A stretch of DNA of 59,312 nucleotides from Bradyrhizobiaceae bacterium (GTDB lineage: Bacteria > Pseudomonadota > Alphaproteobacteria > Rhizobiales > Aestuariivirgaceae), in NCBI GenBank assembly GCA_947475225.1, contig CANJMQ010000015.1:1-59312 (forward strand), in the 5' to 3' direction. The notes below the pieces were generated by a model. The model worked only from the letters and a program-made list of their open reading frames with translations, did not search any database and was not told where the DNA came from. Every line of letters starts with the position of its first letter. Within the stretch, counting starts at the first letter, position 1. Positions 17,313-26,456 of the stretch are shown in pieces. A program made the position numbers and the translations under genes.

Positions 17313-18347
17313 TCAGGCGAACTTCAGCACCACGCGGCCGACGATGCGGCCTTTGCGCATGTCGTCGAGAACGTCGTTGATTTCTTCGAGCTTCGCCGTG
17401 CGGATCGTTGCCTTGACGAGGCCGTTGGCGGCGAAGGCGATGGCCTCGTGGAGGTCCTGCCGGGTGCCGACGTTCGAACCCCTGACCGAGAGTTCCCAGT
17501 TGGTGATGGCCGAGATCGAGGCGCGGATCTCGTCCGACTTGCCGCCGGGCAGACCGATATAGGCCACCGTGCCGCCGGGCCGCAGCATCAGCACCGCCTG
17601 TTCGAAGGCCTTGCTGGCAACGGCCGTGACCACTGCCGCATGGGTGCCTCCGATCTTTTCCTGGATGGTGGCGACCGGATCGGTCTCTGCGCCATTCACC
17701 ACCAGTTCGGCACCCAACGTCTTTGCCAGGTCCAGCTTCTCGTTCGAGACATCCACGGCCGCGACGCGCAGACCCATGGCGCGGGCATACTGGATGGCGA
17801 TGTGGCCAAGCCCGCCGATGCCGACCACGGCCATCCACTGGCCGGGCCGCGCTCCCGTGCGCTTCAGGCCGCGATAGGTTGTGACACCGGCGCACAGGAT
17901 AGGTGCCATGGCATAGGGGTCGGTGCCTTCCGGCAGGCGGCCCACATAAGCGGCGGGCGCCACCAGGTATTCGGCATAGCCGCCGGGCTTGGTATAGCCG
18001 GTGGCCTCCGCCGATTTGCAGATCGTCTCCATGCCGGCGAGGCAGAACTCGCACTGGCCGCAGGAGGAATACATCCATGGTACGCCGACCTCATCGCCCA
18101 CCTTGAAACCGGTGACACCGAGGCCGAGCTTGGCCACCTTGCCCGCCACTTCATGTCCCGGGATCAGCGGGATCACCGGCGGCGGTGTCCAGTCACCGTC
18201 CACCGCATGGAGGTCGCTGTGGCACACGCCGCAGGCGGTCACCTTGATGAGCAGGTCGCCGTGGCCCGGTTCGGGCACCGGAACGCGCTCGATCCTTAGC
18301 GGCGTCCTGAGTTCATGGAGAACGGCGGCCTTCATCGTCTGGGTCAT
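17313..18347 (-). CDS. adhP: Zinc-dependent alcohol dehydrogenase
   Basis: A 344-residue medium-chain dehydrogenase. The catalytic-zinc region is CGVCHSDLHAVDGDW...GHEVAG. The structural-zinc cysteines are in CGQCEFCLAGMETIC, and the Rossmann motif is VVGIGGLGHIA. The ATG at 18347 has GAGAAG upstream; the frame extends further but into the divergent regulator. AdhP-type enzymes oxidise ethanol and other primary alcohols to aldehydes with NAD in the cytoplasm. It is divergent from the LuxR-type regulator with 85 bases between, so shared control is possible. No stretch of lower quality is seen. Confidence 0.93.
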   Translation of the reverse strand: MTQTMKAAVLHELRTPLRIERVPVPEPGHGDLLIKVTACGVCHSDLHAVDGDWTPPPVIPLIPGHEVAGKVAKLGLGVTGFKVGDEVGVPWMYSSCGQCEFCLAGMETICKSAEATGYTKPGGYAEYLVAPAAYVGRLPEGTDPYAMAPILCAGVTTYRGLKRTGARPGQWMAVVGIGGLGHIAIQYARAMGLRVAAVDVSNEKLDLAKTLGAELVVNGAETDPVATIQEKIGGTHAAVVTAVASKAFEQAVLMLRPGGTVAYIGLPGGKSDEIRASISAITNWELSVRGSNVGTRQDLHEAIAFAANGLVKATIRTAKLEEINDVLDDMRKGRIVGRVVLKFA

Positions 18348-18432
18348 CGGGCTTCTCTCGATTGCGTTTCGGTGGTTAGGATAGATTTCGACCGCGGGAT
18401 GTGGCCATATCCCCAAAGGATTAAGGACCGAG

Positions 18433-19278
18433 ATGCCCGCCCACACCGCCCCCAAGCTGCGACTGCTCGAGCAATGGAGCCGCGGCATTGCAGAAATTGC
18501 GGCTGCCCAGCGCGGGCCAGGCTTCGCTCCCGCACTGCTGGCCAGCGTCAAGCGCCTCGTCGACTTCGACTTCGTGATGGTCTTCGCCTATGCCGGAACG
18601 GCGCGCCCGCTCACCCTGGCCGACACGCTGGAGCCTGCGCGCCACACAATCATCGCTGAGGATTATGCGGACGGCCCCTTCCTGCTCGACCCGTTCTTTC
18701 GCCTCGTCGAGGAGGGCATGCGCTCGGGCTGTCACCGCCTGCATGATGTGGCCCCCGACCATTTCCGCCGCAGCGAATATTTCCGCATCCATTACGGCCG
18801 TACCGGCATCGGCGAGGAGATCGGCGTGTTCTTCGACGTGGGCGGAGGACTGACGGGCGTCACCTCCTTCGGCCGCTGGGATTCTTCGCCGCCTATAACG
18901 CGCGCCGATCTCAACATTTTGCGCGCCCTAGAGCCTGCCATCGGCGCGAATTGTGCCGCGCACTGGTTCAATCTACACGCGCGCCGCGAGGTGCTTGAGC
19001 CGCGCACCGCGCATCCCGCCTTCGAAAGTTTGACGCTGCGTGAGCGTGAGATCGTCACCATGGTGCTTCGCGGCCACTCGACGGAGTCGATCGCCATGCA
19101 ACTGTCGATCAGCCCCGGCACAGTGAAAATCCACCGCAAGAATATCTACCGCAAGCTGAAGGTCTCCACCCAGGCGGAGCTCTTTGCCGCCTTCCTCGGG
19201 CTTTCAACTCAAGCCTATTCCCCGGGGGATATGGTCGAAGCTACGCAAATCCCACAGCATCGAATCAAATCACGATAA
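18433..19278 (+). CDS. LuxR-type HTH transcriptional regulator
   Basis: A 281-residue protein with a C-terminal GerE/LuxR helix-turn-helix (about 197-252): LTLREREIVTMVLRGHSTESIAMQL, then ISPGTVKIHRKNIYRKL. The N-terminal 190 residues form a sensing domain without the conserved Trp/Tyr/Asp set of acyl-homoserine-lactone receptors, so a different signal is likely. It is located 16 bases before the polyamine-type binding protein in the same direction, and divergent from the alcohol dehydrogenase. It likely controls the transport operon that follows. AAGGA precedes its ATG. Confidence 0.9.
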   Translation: MPAHTAPKLRLLEQWSRGIAEIAAAQRGPGFAPALLASVKRLVDFDFVMVFAYAGTARPLTLADTLEPARHTIIAEDYADGPFLLDPFFRLVEEGMRSGCHRLHDVAPDHFRRSEYFRIHYGRTGIGEEIGVFFDVGGGLTGVTSFGRWDSSPPITRADLNILRALEPAIGANCAAHWFNLHARREVLEPRTAHPAFESLTLREREIVTMVLRGHSTESIAMQLSISPGTVKIHRKNIYRKLKVSTQAELFAAFLGLSTQAYSPGDMVEATQIPQHRIKSR

Positions 19279-19294
19279 TCGGAGGATCAAACCC

Positions 19295-20476
19295 ATGTCG
19301 AAGAACTGGTACAGCGACTTGCCGCAATATTATCAGCGCCAGATCAAGGCCATGGGCCTTGACGAGGCGGGGATGAACCGGCGCCGCATGCTGAAGGGCA
19401 TGGCCGGCGCTGCGGGCCTAGGCCTGCTTGGCCTCAACACCCGTCAGGCGCATGCGGCCACGCAGATGACCTACATGTGCTGGGAAGGCTACAATGACCC
19501 GCGCATTATCGACCCATTCAACAAGGCCAACGACACCGAGATCAGCTTCGACCTGATCGTTGACAGCCCCGGCGGCTTCGCCAAATTACAGGCCGGCGCC
19601 TCGCGCGAAGTCGATCTCGTATCCAGCGACATGCCGTGGATCACCCGCATGGGCCCGGCGGGCCTCGCCATGGAGTTGAACCCGGACGACTACACTGAAG
19701 TCTACGCCGACTTCTACGACCAGTTCAAACCGCCCTTCGAGCCCTTGATGAACGAGGGTAAGACCATCGGTGTTGCCACGCGTTGGGGCTGGGTCGGCCC
19801 CTGCATCAACACCGATGTGACGAAGCCCGAGGTGTGGAAGACCTATGACCCGGTCTTTGACGCTGCCAACAAGGACAAGATCTGCGTCATGGATTGGGGC
19901 GACTGGCCCATCCTGCCCATGGCGCTGCACGCCGGCATCAACCCCTACGAGCCGCTGGACGAGAAGCAGCTGAACGAGGTGCGCCTGGTGCTGCGCGCAA
20001 TGTTCAAGAACACCCGCACGCTTGTGGGCGACCTGACGCAGGCACAGAAGGGCCTTCTGGACGGCTCGCTGCTGGGCTGCATCGGCGCGGGTTCCTACCT
20101 TACCTCGGCGGTGCGCAAGCAGGGCCACAAGAACATCCTGGCCATCGTGCCGGAGCCCAAGAACGGCCTGAAGCAGGGCATCATCTGGGTCGAGGCCACG
20201 GCGGTGCTGAAAGAGACGGACCAGCCGGAACTGGCGCAGAAGTTGTTGAAGCACGTTGTCTCCAAGGACGCGGCCCACGCCCTTGCGCTCCTTGATTCCA
20301 CCTGCAACGTCGTTACCAATAAGGCTGTCGAATCCGTCTTCACGCCGGAGGAGAAGGACATCCTGCAGATGGACTACATGTGGCACGCCTACGACAATTC
20401 GCAGATGCACCGCGTCGCGCCCAACATCGACGAGATGCTGGCAATCTGGCAGGAAGAGCTCGCCGCCGCGCAATGA
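19295..20476 (+). CDS. PotD-type extracellular solute-binding protein 1, Tat-exported
   Basis: A 393-residue spermidine/putrescine-type binding protein. The ATG at 19295 follows GGAGG. It has a long N-region with RRR at 29-31 (RRRMLKGMAGAAG) and cleavage near QAHA, which fits Tat export. The mature start, TYMCWEGYNDPRIIDPF, is the PotD-family strand. Later parts fit the family too (GIIWVEATAVLKETDQPELAQKLL). It opens the transport operon and is followed by a hairpin. Ligands of this group include polyamines, GABA-like compounds and other amino compounds; the exact ligand is unknown. Confidence 0.9.
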   Translation: MSKNWYSDLPQYYQRQIKAMGLDEAGMNRRRMLKGMAGAAGLGLLGLNTRQAHAATQMTYMCWEGYNDPRIIDPFNKANDTEISFDLIVDSPGGFAKLQAGASREVDLVSSDMPWITRMGPAGLAMELNPDDYTEVYADFYDQFKPPFEPLMNEGKTIGVATRWGWVGPCINTDVTKPEVWKTYDPVFDAANKDKICVMDWGDWPILPMALHAGINPYEPLDEKQLNEVRLVLRAMFKNTRTLVGDLTQAQKGLLDGSLLGCIGAGSYLTSAVRKQGHKNILAIVPEPKNGLKQGIIWVEATAVLKETDQPELAQKLLKHVVSKDAAHALALLDSTCNVVTNKAVESVFTPEEKDILQMDYMWHAYDNSQMHRVAPNIDEMLAIWQEELAAAQ

Positions 20477-20485
20477 CGCCTTGAC

Positions 20486-20516
20486 GGGCCGGTCATGCCT
20501 GCGGCATGTCCGGCCC
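20486..20516 (+). promoter_or_regulatory. Intercistronic hairpin after binding protein 1
   Basis: Arms GGGCCGGTCATGCC and GGCATGTCCGGCCC pair with a single T-T mismatch (13 pairs) around a TGC loop, ten bases after the binding-protein stop and 19 before the ATPase start. The following bases are only mildly T-rich. It probably protects the binding-protein message or partly terminates transcription. Confidence 0.75.
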
Positions 20517-20535
20517 TCATCATTTCCGGAAGCCC

Positions 20536-21639
20536 ATGACCGCCGCACCGATTCTGTCGATCACCGATGTTCACAAGTCCTACGGCACCTATCCGGCGCT
20601 GAGTGGCGTGTCGCTTGACGTGCGGCATGGCGAGTTCATTGCCCTTGTCGGCCCCTCGGGTTGCGGCAAGACCACGCTCCTGAAGCAGGTTGCGGGCTTC
20701 GAGGATACGACCTCGGGAATAATCCGTATCGAGGGTGAGGACATGGAGGGCGTTCCCGCGGCTCTCCGCCCCACCTCGATGGTGTTCCAGAAACTCGCTC
20801 TCTTCCCGCACATGACGGTGGCGCAGAACATCGGCTTCCCGCTGAAGCTCCGCAAGTTGGACCAGTCGACCATCGCCACCAAGGTGGACGAGATGATCCG
20901 CCTGATGGAACTGAAGCCCGAATATCTGAAGCGCTATCCGAAGGCGCTCTCGGGCGGCGAGCAGCAGCGTGTGGCGCTGGCCCGTTCGATGATTTCCTCG
21001 CCGAAGCTGCTGCTTCTCGACGAACCGCTCTCGGCACTCGACGTGAAGCTCAAGAAGGTGCTGCAGGCGGAACTGAAGCGTCTGCATCGCTCGGTCGGCG
21101 TCACCTTTGTGCATGTGACGCACGACCTGGAAGAAGCGATGATGCTGGCGGACCGCATCTGCGTGATGCGCGCCGGAAAAATTCTGCAACTGGGCGAACC
21201 CGCCGACATCTATTACCGCCCAGCGGACCCTTTCGTCGCAGGCTTCATCGGCGAAACCAACCTCATGCCCATCACTCTCACCGGTCGCAACGCAGAGCAG
21301 GTGAGCTACACAAGTGATGAGATCGTCGATGGGGAGGGCAGTCTTCCCACCGCGCTCGTCACCGAAGGCCTGGGGCAGGGGCCTGCGCTGATGAACGTCC
21401 GGCCTGAGCTGATCCGCCGCTGCGACAAGGAAGCCGACGTCGACTGCAAGCTTGCCGCTACCATCACCGAGGTCTTCACCAAGGGCGGCACGGTGCAATA
21501 CCGTGCGCGCAGCCCGAAGGGCCTCGAGCTTGCCATCGAGATCCAGGGCACTTCACATCTGCCCATGCAACTGGGCGAGGACGTGTGGCTCGGCTGGGCC
21601 AAGAAGGACATCTGGGTCCTGAAGCCGGGCGAGGCGTGA
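20536..21639 (+). CDS. PotA-type ABC ATPase
   Basis: A 367-residue ATPase with Walker A GPSGCGKTT, Q-loop (MVFQKLALFPHMTVAQNI), signature LSGGEQQRVALARS, Walker B LLLLDEP and switch His (VTHDLEEAMM). A C-terminal regulatory OB/TOBE-like region (about 240-367) is as in PotA. The ATG at 20536 has CGGAAG upstream. It is the only ATPase in a run that contains two binding proteins and two permease pairs, so it probably serves both. Confidence 0.93.
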   Translation: MTAAPILSITDVHKSYGTYPALSGVSLDVRHGEFIALVGPSGCGKTTLLKQVAGFEDTTSGIIRIEGEDMEGVPAALRPTSMVFQKLALFPHMTVAQNIGFPLKLRKLDQSTIATKVDEMIRLMELKPEYLKRYPKALSGGEQQRVALARSMISSPKLLLLDEPLSALDVKLKKVLQAELKRLHRSVGVTFVHVTHDLEEAMMLADRICVMRAGKILQLGEPADIYYRPADPFVAGFIGETNLMPITLTGRNAEQVSYTSDEIVDGEGSLPTALVTEGLGQGPALMNVRPELIRRCDKEADVDCKLAATITEVFTKGGTVQYRARSPKGLELAIEIQGTSHLPMQLGEDVWLGWAKKDIWVLKPGEA

Positions 21640-21642
21640 GCC

Positions 21643-22509
21643 ATGGACATGGAGGTCTCCCGCATTTGGCGTGACCCGGAGCTCTGGGTGAAGGCGCTCC
21701 CCAGCGTCATCCTGCAGACCACCTGCTTCCTCGCGCCCTTGGTGATGACCTTCATCCTCACCTTCCAGAAGACGCAGAATTTCCAGCTCAACTGGACATG
21801 GAACCTCGCCACGTGGACCGATGTATTCACCAAGCCGCACTACTGGACGATCCTTGGCCATACGCTGTTCATGGCGCTGGCCTGCGTTGTAGTCTGCATC
21901 GTGATCGCCTTCCCCATCGCTTATGGACTTGCCACGCGCTTCAGGGCCTATGACAGTGAGATCAAGGTGCTCATCACCTTTGCTTTCATCACGGATGCAA
22001 CGCTCAAGACCTTCGGTTGGGTGCTGTTCCTCGACAAGAAGGGGGCGGCCAACTATCTCTTCGCGCATCTGGGCCTGCCCCAGGAAACCGTGGCCTTCCT
22101 GTTCAGTGACTGGGCAACGCTCCTAGGCATGGTCTACAACCTCCTGCCCTTCGCCATCTTCACCATCTATCTTTCGATCGACAATATTGAGCGGTCGCTC
22201 ATTCTTGCGGCCTATGACGCGGGCGCCTCCAAGTTTCGCGCCTTCTGGGAAGTGACGCTGCCCTTGTCGCGGCCCGGCATCTGGGCGGGCAGCGTGCTGA
22301 TCTTCCTTCTCGGCGTCGGCGTCTTCCTCGAACCCAAGGTGCTGGGCGGCGGCAAGTCGCCCATGTCAGCGGAGCTGATCCGCCAGACCTTCGAGACGCG
22401 CGTCAACTGGCCCCTGGGTGCCGCCCTCACGCTCGTGCTGATGGTGGTCGCCATCTTCGTTGTGCTGCTGTTCAGTCGTGTTGCCGGCATGCGGAAGGCT
22501 GGGGCATGA
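21643..22509 (+). CDS. PotB-type ABC permease 1
   Basis: A 288-residue inner-membrane permease with about six helices. The EAA loop is ILAAYDAGASKFRAFWEVTLPLSRPGIWAGS near residues 185-220. It starts three bases after the ATPase stop and overlaps the next permease by four bases. It forms a heterodimeric channel with the following gene. The membrane region after the EAA loop (GVFLEPKVLGGGK) is the usual PotB pattern. Confidence 0.92.
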   Translation: MDMEVSRIWRDPELWVKALPSVILQTTCFLAPLVMTFILTFQKTQNFQLNWTWNLATWTDVFTKPHYWTILGHTLFMALACVVVCIVIAFPIAYGLATRFRAYDSEIKVLITFAFITDATLKTFGWVLFLDKKGAANYLFAHLGLPQETVAFLFSDWATLLGMVYNLLPFAIFTIYLSIDNIERSLILAAYDAGASKFRAFWEVTLPLSRPGIWAGSVLIFLLGVGVFLEPKVLGGGKSPMSAELIRQTFETRVNWPLGAALTLVLMVVAIFVVLLFSRVAGMRKAGA

Positions 22510-23315
22510 ACCACCGTTTTGAAAGCGCGCTGGCCAACGTCATTCTCTATGGCTCCATGGCGGCGGGGCTCGTCTTCTTCTACGTGCCGATCTTCACGCT
22601 TATCGCCTTTTCTTTCCAGGAAGGACGCTTCCTCACGCTGCCCTTCGACGGCATCTCGCTCAAGTGGTATGGCGCGCTGTTCCAGTCCGGCCCGGCGCTA
22701 AACGCGCTATGGAACTCCACGCTCATCGCTGTCGTGGCCACCTTCGTTGCCACCATCGTCGGCACCATGGCGGCCATCGTCGCGGTGCGCTACTGCTTCA
22801 AGGGCAAGCGGGCCTTTCAGGGACTGGCGGGGGCACCGCTGGCGTTTCCGCAGCTGCTGCTCGGCATCGTGCTCTTGCTGTGGTTTTCAGTCCTGGGCCG
22901 CTGGTTCGGCTTCAACACCGGCATCGTTACGGCAATCATCGGCCACGTCGTCTACATCGCGCCCTTCGTCATGGTGATCGTGGCGGTGCAGGTTTACAAT
23001 TTCGATCCCGTGCTGGAGGATGCCGCACGTGACTGCGGCGCCACGACGTGGGAGGTCTACCGCCATGTCACCATCCCACTGTTGTGGCCCGGCATCTTCT
23101 CTGCGGCGATTTTCGCCTTCCTGCTGAGCTGGGGAAATTTCTACATCACATACAGCCTCGCAGGTTCGACGCGGACGATCCCGACCTTCATCTTCTCCGG
23201 TATAGCGGTGGGCTCCTCGCCGCTCTATCCGGCTATTGCCACGGTGGTCTTCATTCCCGGCATCCTGCTGGTGATTCTGGCAAACCGGTTTCGGATCCGT
23301 GCAGCGGCGGCATAG
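22506..23315 (+). CDS. PotC-type ABC permease 1
   Basis: A 269-residue permease that begins with a short cytoplasmic tail and a first membrane helix (VFFYVPIFTLIAFSFQ). The EAA loop is VLEDAARDCGATTWEVYRHVTIPLLWPG (about 172-200). It overlaps the previous gene by four bases and completes the first transporter (binding protein, ATPase, two permeases). A gap of about 395 bases follows before the second set. Confidence 0.92.
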   Translation: MNHRFESALANVILYGSMAAGLVFFYVPIFTLIAFSFQEGRFLTLPFDGISLKWYGALFQSGPALNALWNSTLIAVVATFVATIVGTMAAIVAVRYCFKGKRAFQGLAGAPLAFPQLLLGIVLLLWFSVLGRWFGFNTGIVTAIIGHVVYIAPFVMVIVAVQVYNFDPVLEDAARDCGATTWEVYRHVTIPLLWPGIFSAAIFAFLLSWGNFYITYSLAGSTRTIPTFIFSGIAVGSSPLYPAIATVVFIPGILLVILANRFRIRAAAA

Positions 23316-23710
23316 CGGCCCATCACGCTTTCGAGGCAAACCCGTCTCCCGTCAGATCGGGACCAAGCGGTTCAGCGCATTCTTCGCCTCCACGCCGCGA
23401 TTTATGATCGCGATCAGAGCAGGTCCACGGCAGCACCGTGGTGGTATCTATAGAATTGAAAAGAAAGAATAATTGCAGTCTCCGAGAGAATACGCAGAAG
23501 ACCGGATCCCGGAATTTGAGGTCTGGTTTCAGGCCTGGCAGTGTTCAGCCGGAGGGCGCTTTGACCAGAACTCAATTCCCCATGGACCGGTCGTTTTCAA
23601 AGGCCGCTTGAACTTGCGAGCGCTGGTTCAACGAGTCTCGACCGAGCGTCCGTTTCCTCTTACACTTCGAGGAAAGCGAAAATTTGAAAAACCGGGAGGA
23701 ACCACGAATC
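23316..23710. other. Intergenic stretch between the two polyamine-type transporter sets
   Basis: No convincing gene. It contains a GATCGCGATC palindrome (23406-23415) and a small CCACGG-CAGCA-CCGTGG inverted repeat soon after. An AT-rich patch (about 23448-23475) could hold a promoter for the second set, but no clear -35/-10 pair can be chosen. A ribosome site GGGAGGA lies at the end, before 23711. Confidence 0.4.
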
Positions 23711-24760
23711 ATGAAGTTCAAACCATTGTTGTCGCTTGCGGCTGCTGCACTGATGTTCACCGCGGGCTGGTCACCAGCCTTTGCCGAGAAGCTCGTGATT
23801 TCCAATTGGGACGGTTATATGCCCAAGGACATGGCCGAGAAGTTCAAGGCCGCCACCGGCATTGACCTTGAGATCGCGGTACATGCCACCAACGAGGAGA
23901 TCATGGGCAAGGTCACCGCCTCGGGCGGCGAGGGCTATGACGTACTCTTCGTGTCCTCGCCCTTCGCCGAGGCGCTGAACAATCTGGGCCTGCTCGCGCC
24001 CATCGACCACGCAAAGATACCCAATCTTGCCAACCTCTACCCGGAGGCCAACGAGTTGAAGCACGACCCCGGCAATGCCTTTTCGGTTCCCTATACCTGG
24101 GGCACCACGGGGCTTTGCTACCGCTCCGACTTGGTCAAGTCAGCGCCTACCAGCTGGAATGACCTGCTGACTCCCGCGGACGATCTCAAGGGCAAGATCA
24201 CCATGCTGTCGACCGACCGCTGGCTGATGGCCGCCGGCTTCCTTGCAGATGGCCTGTCGGTCAACACAACCGACCAGGCAGACCTCGACAAGGTTCGCGA
24301 CCAGTTGATTTCCGCCAAGCGCAACCTTCTGGCCTATGATGACACAACCTTCTACTCGAAGCTCGTGTCTGGCGAGGCCCTCATGGTCCAGGCATGGGAC
24401 GGCTGGTGCAACTACGGAATTACCGACCAGCCGCAGATCAAGTATGTGATCCCAAAGGAAGGCTCTGATCTGTGGGCTGATACCATGGTCATCACAAAGG
24501 CGTCGAAAAATCCTGAGGCGGCGGCAAAGTTCATCGACTTCGTGCTCAATGCCGACAACGGCAAGTGGGTTGTCGAGAACATCATGTACAAGTCGCCCAA
24601 CAAGGCTGGCATGGAAGCGGTGGACAAGTCGCTGTTCGAGAAGTACCCGAACATGGCGATTACTCCCGCCGAGCTCCTGAAATATGAGCAACTGCGCGAC
24701 CTCGGTAACGGCATGAAGGCCTTCTCGAAGACCGTCTCCGAAGTGATGGCGGCCAAGTGA
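23711..24760 (+). CDS. PotD-type extracellular solute-binding protein 2
   Basis: A 349-residue protein. The ATG at 23711 follows GGGAGGA. The ordinary Sec signal peptide MKFKPLLSLAAAALMFTAGWSPAFA contrasts with the Tat signal of binding protein 1. The mature start, KLVISNWDGYMPKDMAEKF, and YDVLFVSSPFAEALNNLGLL are PotD-family features, as is the WDGWCNYG region of the pocket. It probably binds a polyamine or related cation and delivers it to the permease pair downstream. It is followed by a perfect hairpin. Confidence 0.92.
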   Translation: MKFKPLLSLAAAALMFTAGWSPAFAEKLVISNWDGYMPKDMAEKFKAATGIDLEIAVHATNEEIMGKVTASGGEGYDVLFVSSPFAEALNNLGLLAPIDHAKIPNLANLYPEANELKHDPGNAFSVPYTWGTTGLCYRSDLVKSAPTSWNDLLTPADDLKGKITMLSTDRWLMAAGFLADGLSVNTTDQADLDKVRDQLISAKRNLLAYDDTTFYSKLVSGEALMVQAWDGWCNYGITDQPQIKYVIPKEGSDLWADTMVITKASKNPEAAAKFIDFVLNADNGKWVVENIMYKSPNKAGMEAVDKSLFEKYPNMAITPAELLKYEQLRDLGNGMKAFSKTVSEVMAAK

Positions 24761-24770
24761 CAACCAATGC

Positions 24771-24797
24771 GGCTCTCCCGGCGATGCCGGGAGAGCC
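24771..24797 (+). promoter_or_regulatory. Intercistronic hairpin after binding protein 2
   Basis: A perfect 12-bp stem, GGCTCTCCCGGC and GCCGGGAGAGCC, with a GAT loop. It ends exactly one base before the permease GTG and includes that gene's ribosome site (GGGAGAG), so folding should directly restrain permease translation. There is no T-tract. Confidence 0.8.
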
Positions 24798-25667
24798 GTG
24801 AAGATACCTATGAATTCTCGTTACGCCACTTGGCTCCTGATGCTGCCCGGGCTCCTGTGGCTCGGCCTGCTACTGGTCGTGCCATGCCTGCTCGTCTTCG
24901 CGCTGATCTTCTTCGAGCGCGGTATCTATGGTGGTATCGACTGGCAGGCCCCGACTTTCGAAAATGTCACCCGCGCTTTCGACCCGCTCTACCTGGCAAT
25001 CTTCCTCGATAGTGGCATCATCGCCGGCATCGCGACTCTCATCGCCCTGCTCGTTGGCTATCCGGCGGCCTATGCCATCGCCAAGTCGCCGGCCTCCCGG
25101 CAGACAGCGCTGCTGTTCCTCGCCATCCTGCCGTTCTGGACCAACTATCTCATCCGCACCTATGCCTGGATCGTGTTGCTCAACCCGGTCGGGCTCATCA
25201 ACAGCCTGCTGATGGGGCTGGGTCTCCGCAGTCAGCCTCTGGCGCTGCTCTACAACAAGCCTGCCGTGGTGCTGGGATTGGTCTACAGTTACACGCCCTT
25301 CGTTATACTCGCCATCTACTCCGCCCTGCAGCGGCTTGATCCATCCTATGGCGAGGCCTCGCGCGATCTCGGCGCGAGCGCCTTCCAGACCTTCCTGCGC
25401 ATCACGCTGCCGCTCACCGCGCCAGGGGTGGCCGCGGGCGGGGTCTTCGTCTTTGTTCTGTCGATTGGTAATTTCGTAACGCCGGACCTGCTCGGCGGCG
25501 GCAAGTTCCAGATGGTGGGTAACCTCATCTACGACCAGTTCCTCTCGGCGCGGGATTGGCCTTTTGGCGCTGCACTTTCGGCCCTGCTGATCGGGCTCAT
25601 GATGCTGCTCCTGTTCGCGCAGGCGATTGCCTCTCTCAGGGCCCGGGGGGATCATGCGCGCGCTTAA
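24798..25667 (+). CDS. PotB-type ABC permease 2
   Basis: A 289-residue permease. The GTG at 24798 uses the GGGAGAG within the hairpin's right arm; an ATG four codons later is the alternative start. It has about six membrane helices and the EAA loop SYGEASRDLGASAFQTFLRITLPLTAPG (about 178-205), with FVTPDLLGGGKFQMVGNLI after it. No second ATPase gene accompanies it, so it most likely uses the PotA-type protein at 20536. It overlaps the next permease by 14 bases. Confidence 0.92.
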   Translation: MKIPMNSRYATWLLMLPGLLWLGLLLVVPCLLVFALIFFERGIYGGIDWQAPTFENVTRAFDPLYLAIFLDSGIIAGIATLIALLVGYPAAYAIAKSPASRQTALLFLAILPFWTNYLIRTYAWIVLLNPVGLINSLLMGLGLRSQPLALLYNKPAVVLGLVYSYTPFVILAIYSALQRLDPSYGEASRDLGASAFQTFLRITLPLTAPGVAAGGVFVFVLSIGNFVTPDLLGGGKFQMVGNLIYDQFLSARDWPFGAALSALLIGLMMLLLFAQAIASLRARGDHARA

Positions 25668-26424
25668 CTGCTGGCTCATCGCCGTCTATGGCTTCCTCTA
25701 CCTCCCCATTGCCGTGCTCATGGTACTGAGCTTCAACCGTACCGGCATGCCGACCGCGTGGGGAGGCTTCTCGCTCGAATGGTATGGAAAGCTCGTTGAG
25801 AACCCGAAGATCATCGGGGCTGCGTGGAATTCGCTTGTCGTAGCGGTCTGGGCAACCGCGATCTCCTCCGTGCTCGGCACGCTGCTGGCGCTTGGAGTCG
25901 AGCGATCCCGACCGTCCGCCAGTCGCGAGGCGCTGCTGTTTGCGCCCATGATCGTTCCCGACATTGTACTGGCGATTGCGCTTCTCTCCTTTTTCACGCT
26001 CATCAAGTTCACGCTTGGCCTGCGCTCGATCGTCATGGCGCATGTGGTGTTCAATCTCGCATTCGTGTGCGCCGTCGTGCGGGCGAGGCTCAAGTCCTAC
26101 GACTGGTCTCTGAACGAAGCCTCGCGTGATCTTGGGGCCACGGCCTTCACCACCTTTTTTCGCATCACCCTGCCGCTGATCGGCCCCTCCGTGCTGGCGG
26201 GTGCGCTGCTCGCCTTCACGCTGTCGATCGATGAATTCATCATCGCCTATTTCACGGCGGGCGCCGGGCAGTCCTCCACCACGCTGCCAATGCAGATCTA
26301 TGCCATGATCCGCTTTGGCGTGACGCCTGAAATCAATGCCATGGCCACGGTGGTCATGGGTGTCAGCTTCGTCATGCTCTTCGCAGCCCAGCGCCTCAAC
26401 AAGGGCCGACTGCCGGGAGCATGA
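25654..26424 (+). CDS. PotC-type ABC permease 2
   Basis: A 256-residue permease from the ATG at 25654, just after a GGGGGG run and inside the end of the previous gene. It has six membrane helices and the EAA loop LNEASRDLGATAFTTFFRITLPLIGPS (about 160-187). The conserved SIDEFIIAYFTAGAGQSSTTLPMQIYAMIR segment is typical of PotC. It pairs with the preceding permease. The tail of the gene abuts the glycosyltransferase, so the operon continues. Confidence 0.92.
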   Translation: MRALNCWLIAVYGFLYLPIAVLMVLSFNRTGMPTAWGGFSLEWYGKLVENPKIIGAAWNSLVVAVWATAISSVLGTLLALGVERSRPSASREALLFAPMIVPDIVLAIALLSFFTLIKFTLGLRSIVMAHVVFNLAFVCAVVRARLKSYDWSLNEASRDLGATAFTTFFRITLPLIGPSVLAGALLAFTLSIDEFIIAYFTAGAGQSSTTLPMQIYAMIRFGVTPEINAMATVVMGVSFVMLFAAQRLNKGRLPGA

Positions 26425-26456
26425 CGCCTTCACGAGAACAACAGGGAGTGAAACGA

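Noticed and set aside
17448..18299. Long plus-strand frame over the alcohol dehydrogenase
   Set aside because: Mirror of a clear zinc dehydrogenase on the other strand; His/Asp/Gly-rich as expected of antisense translation.
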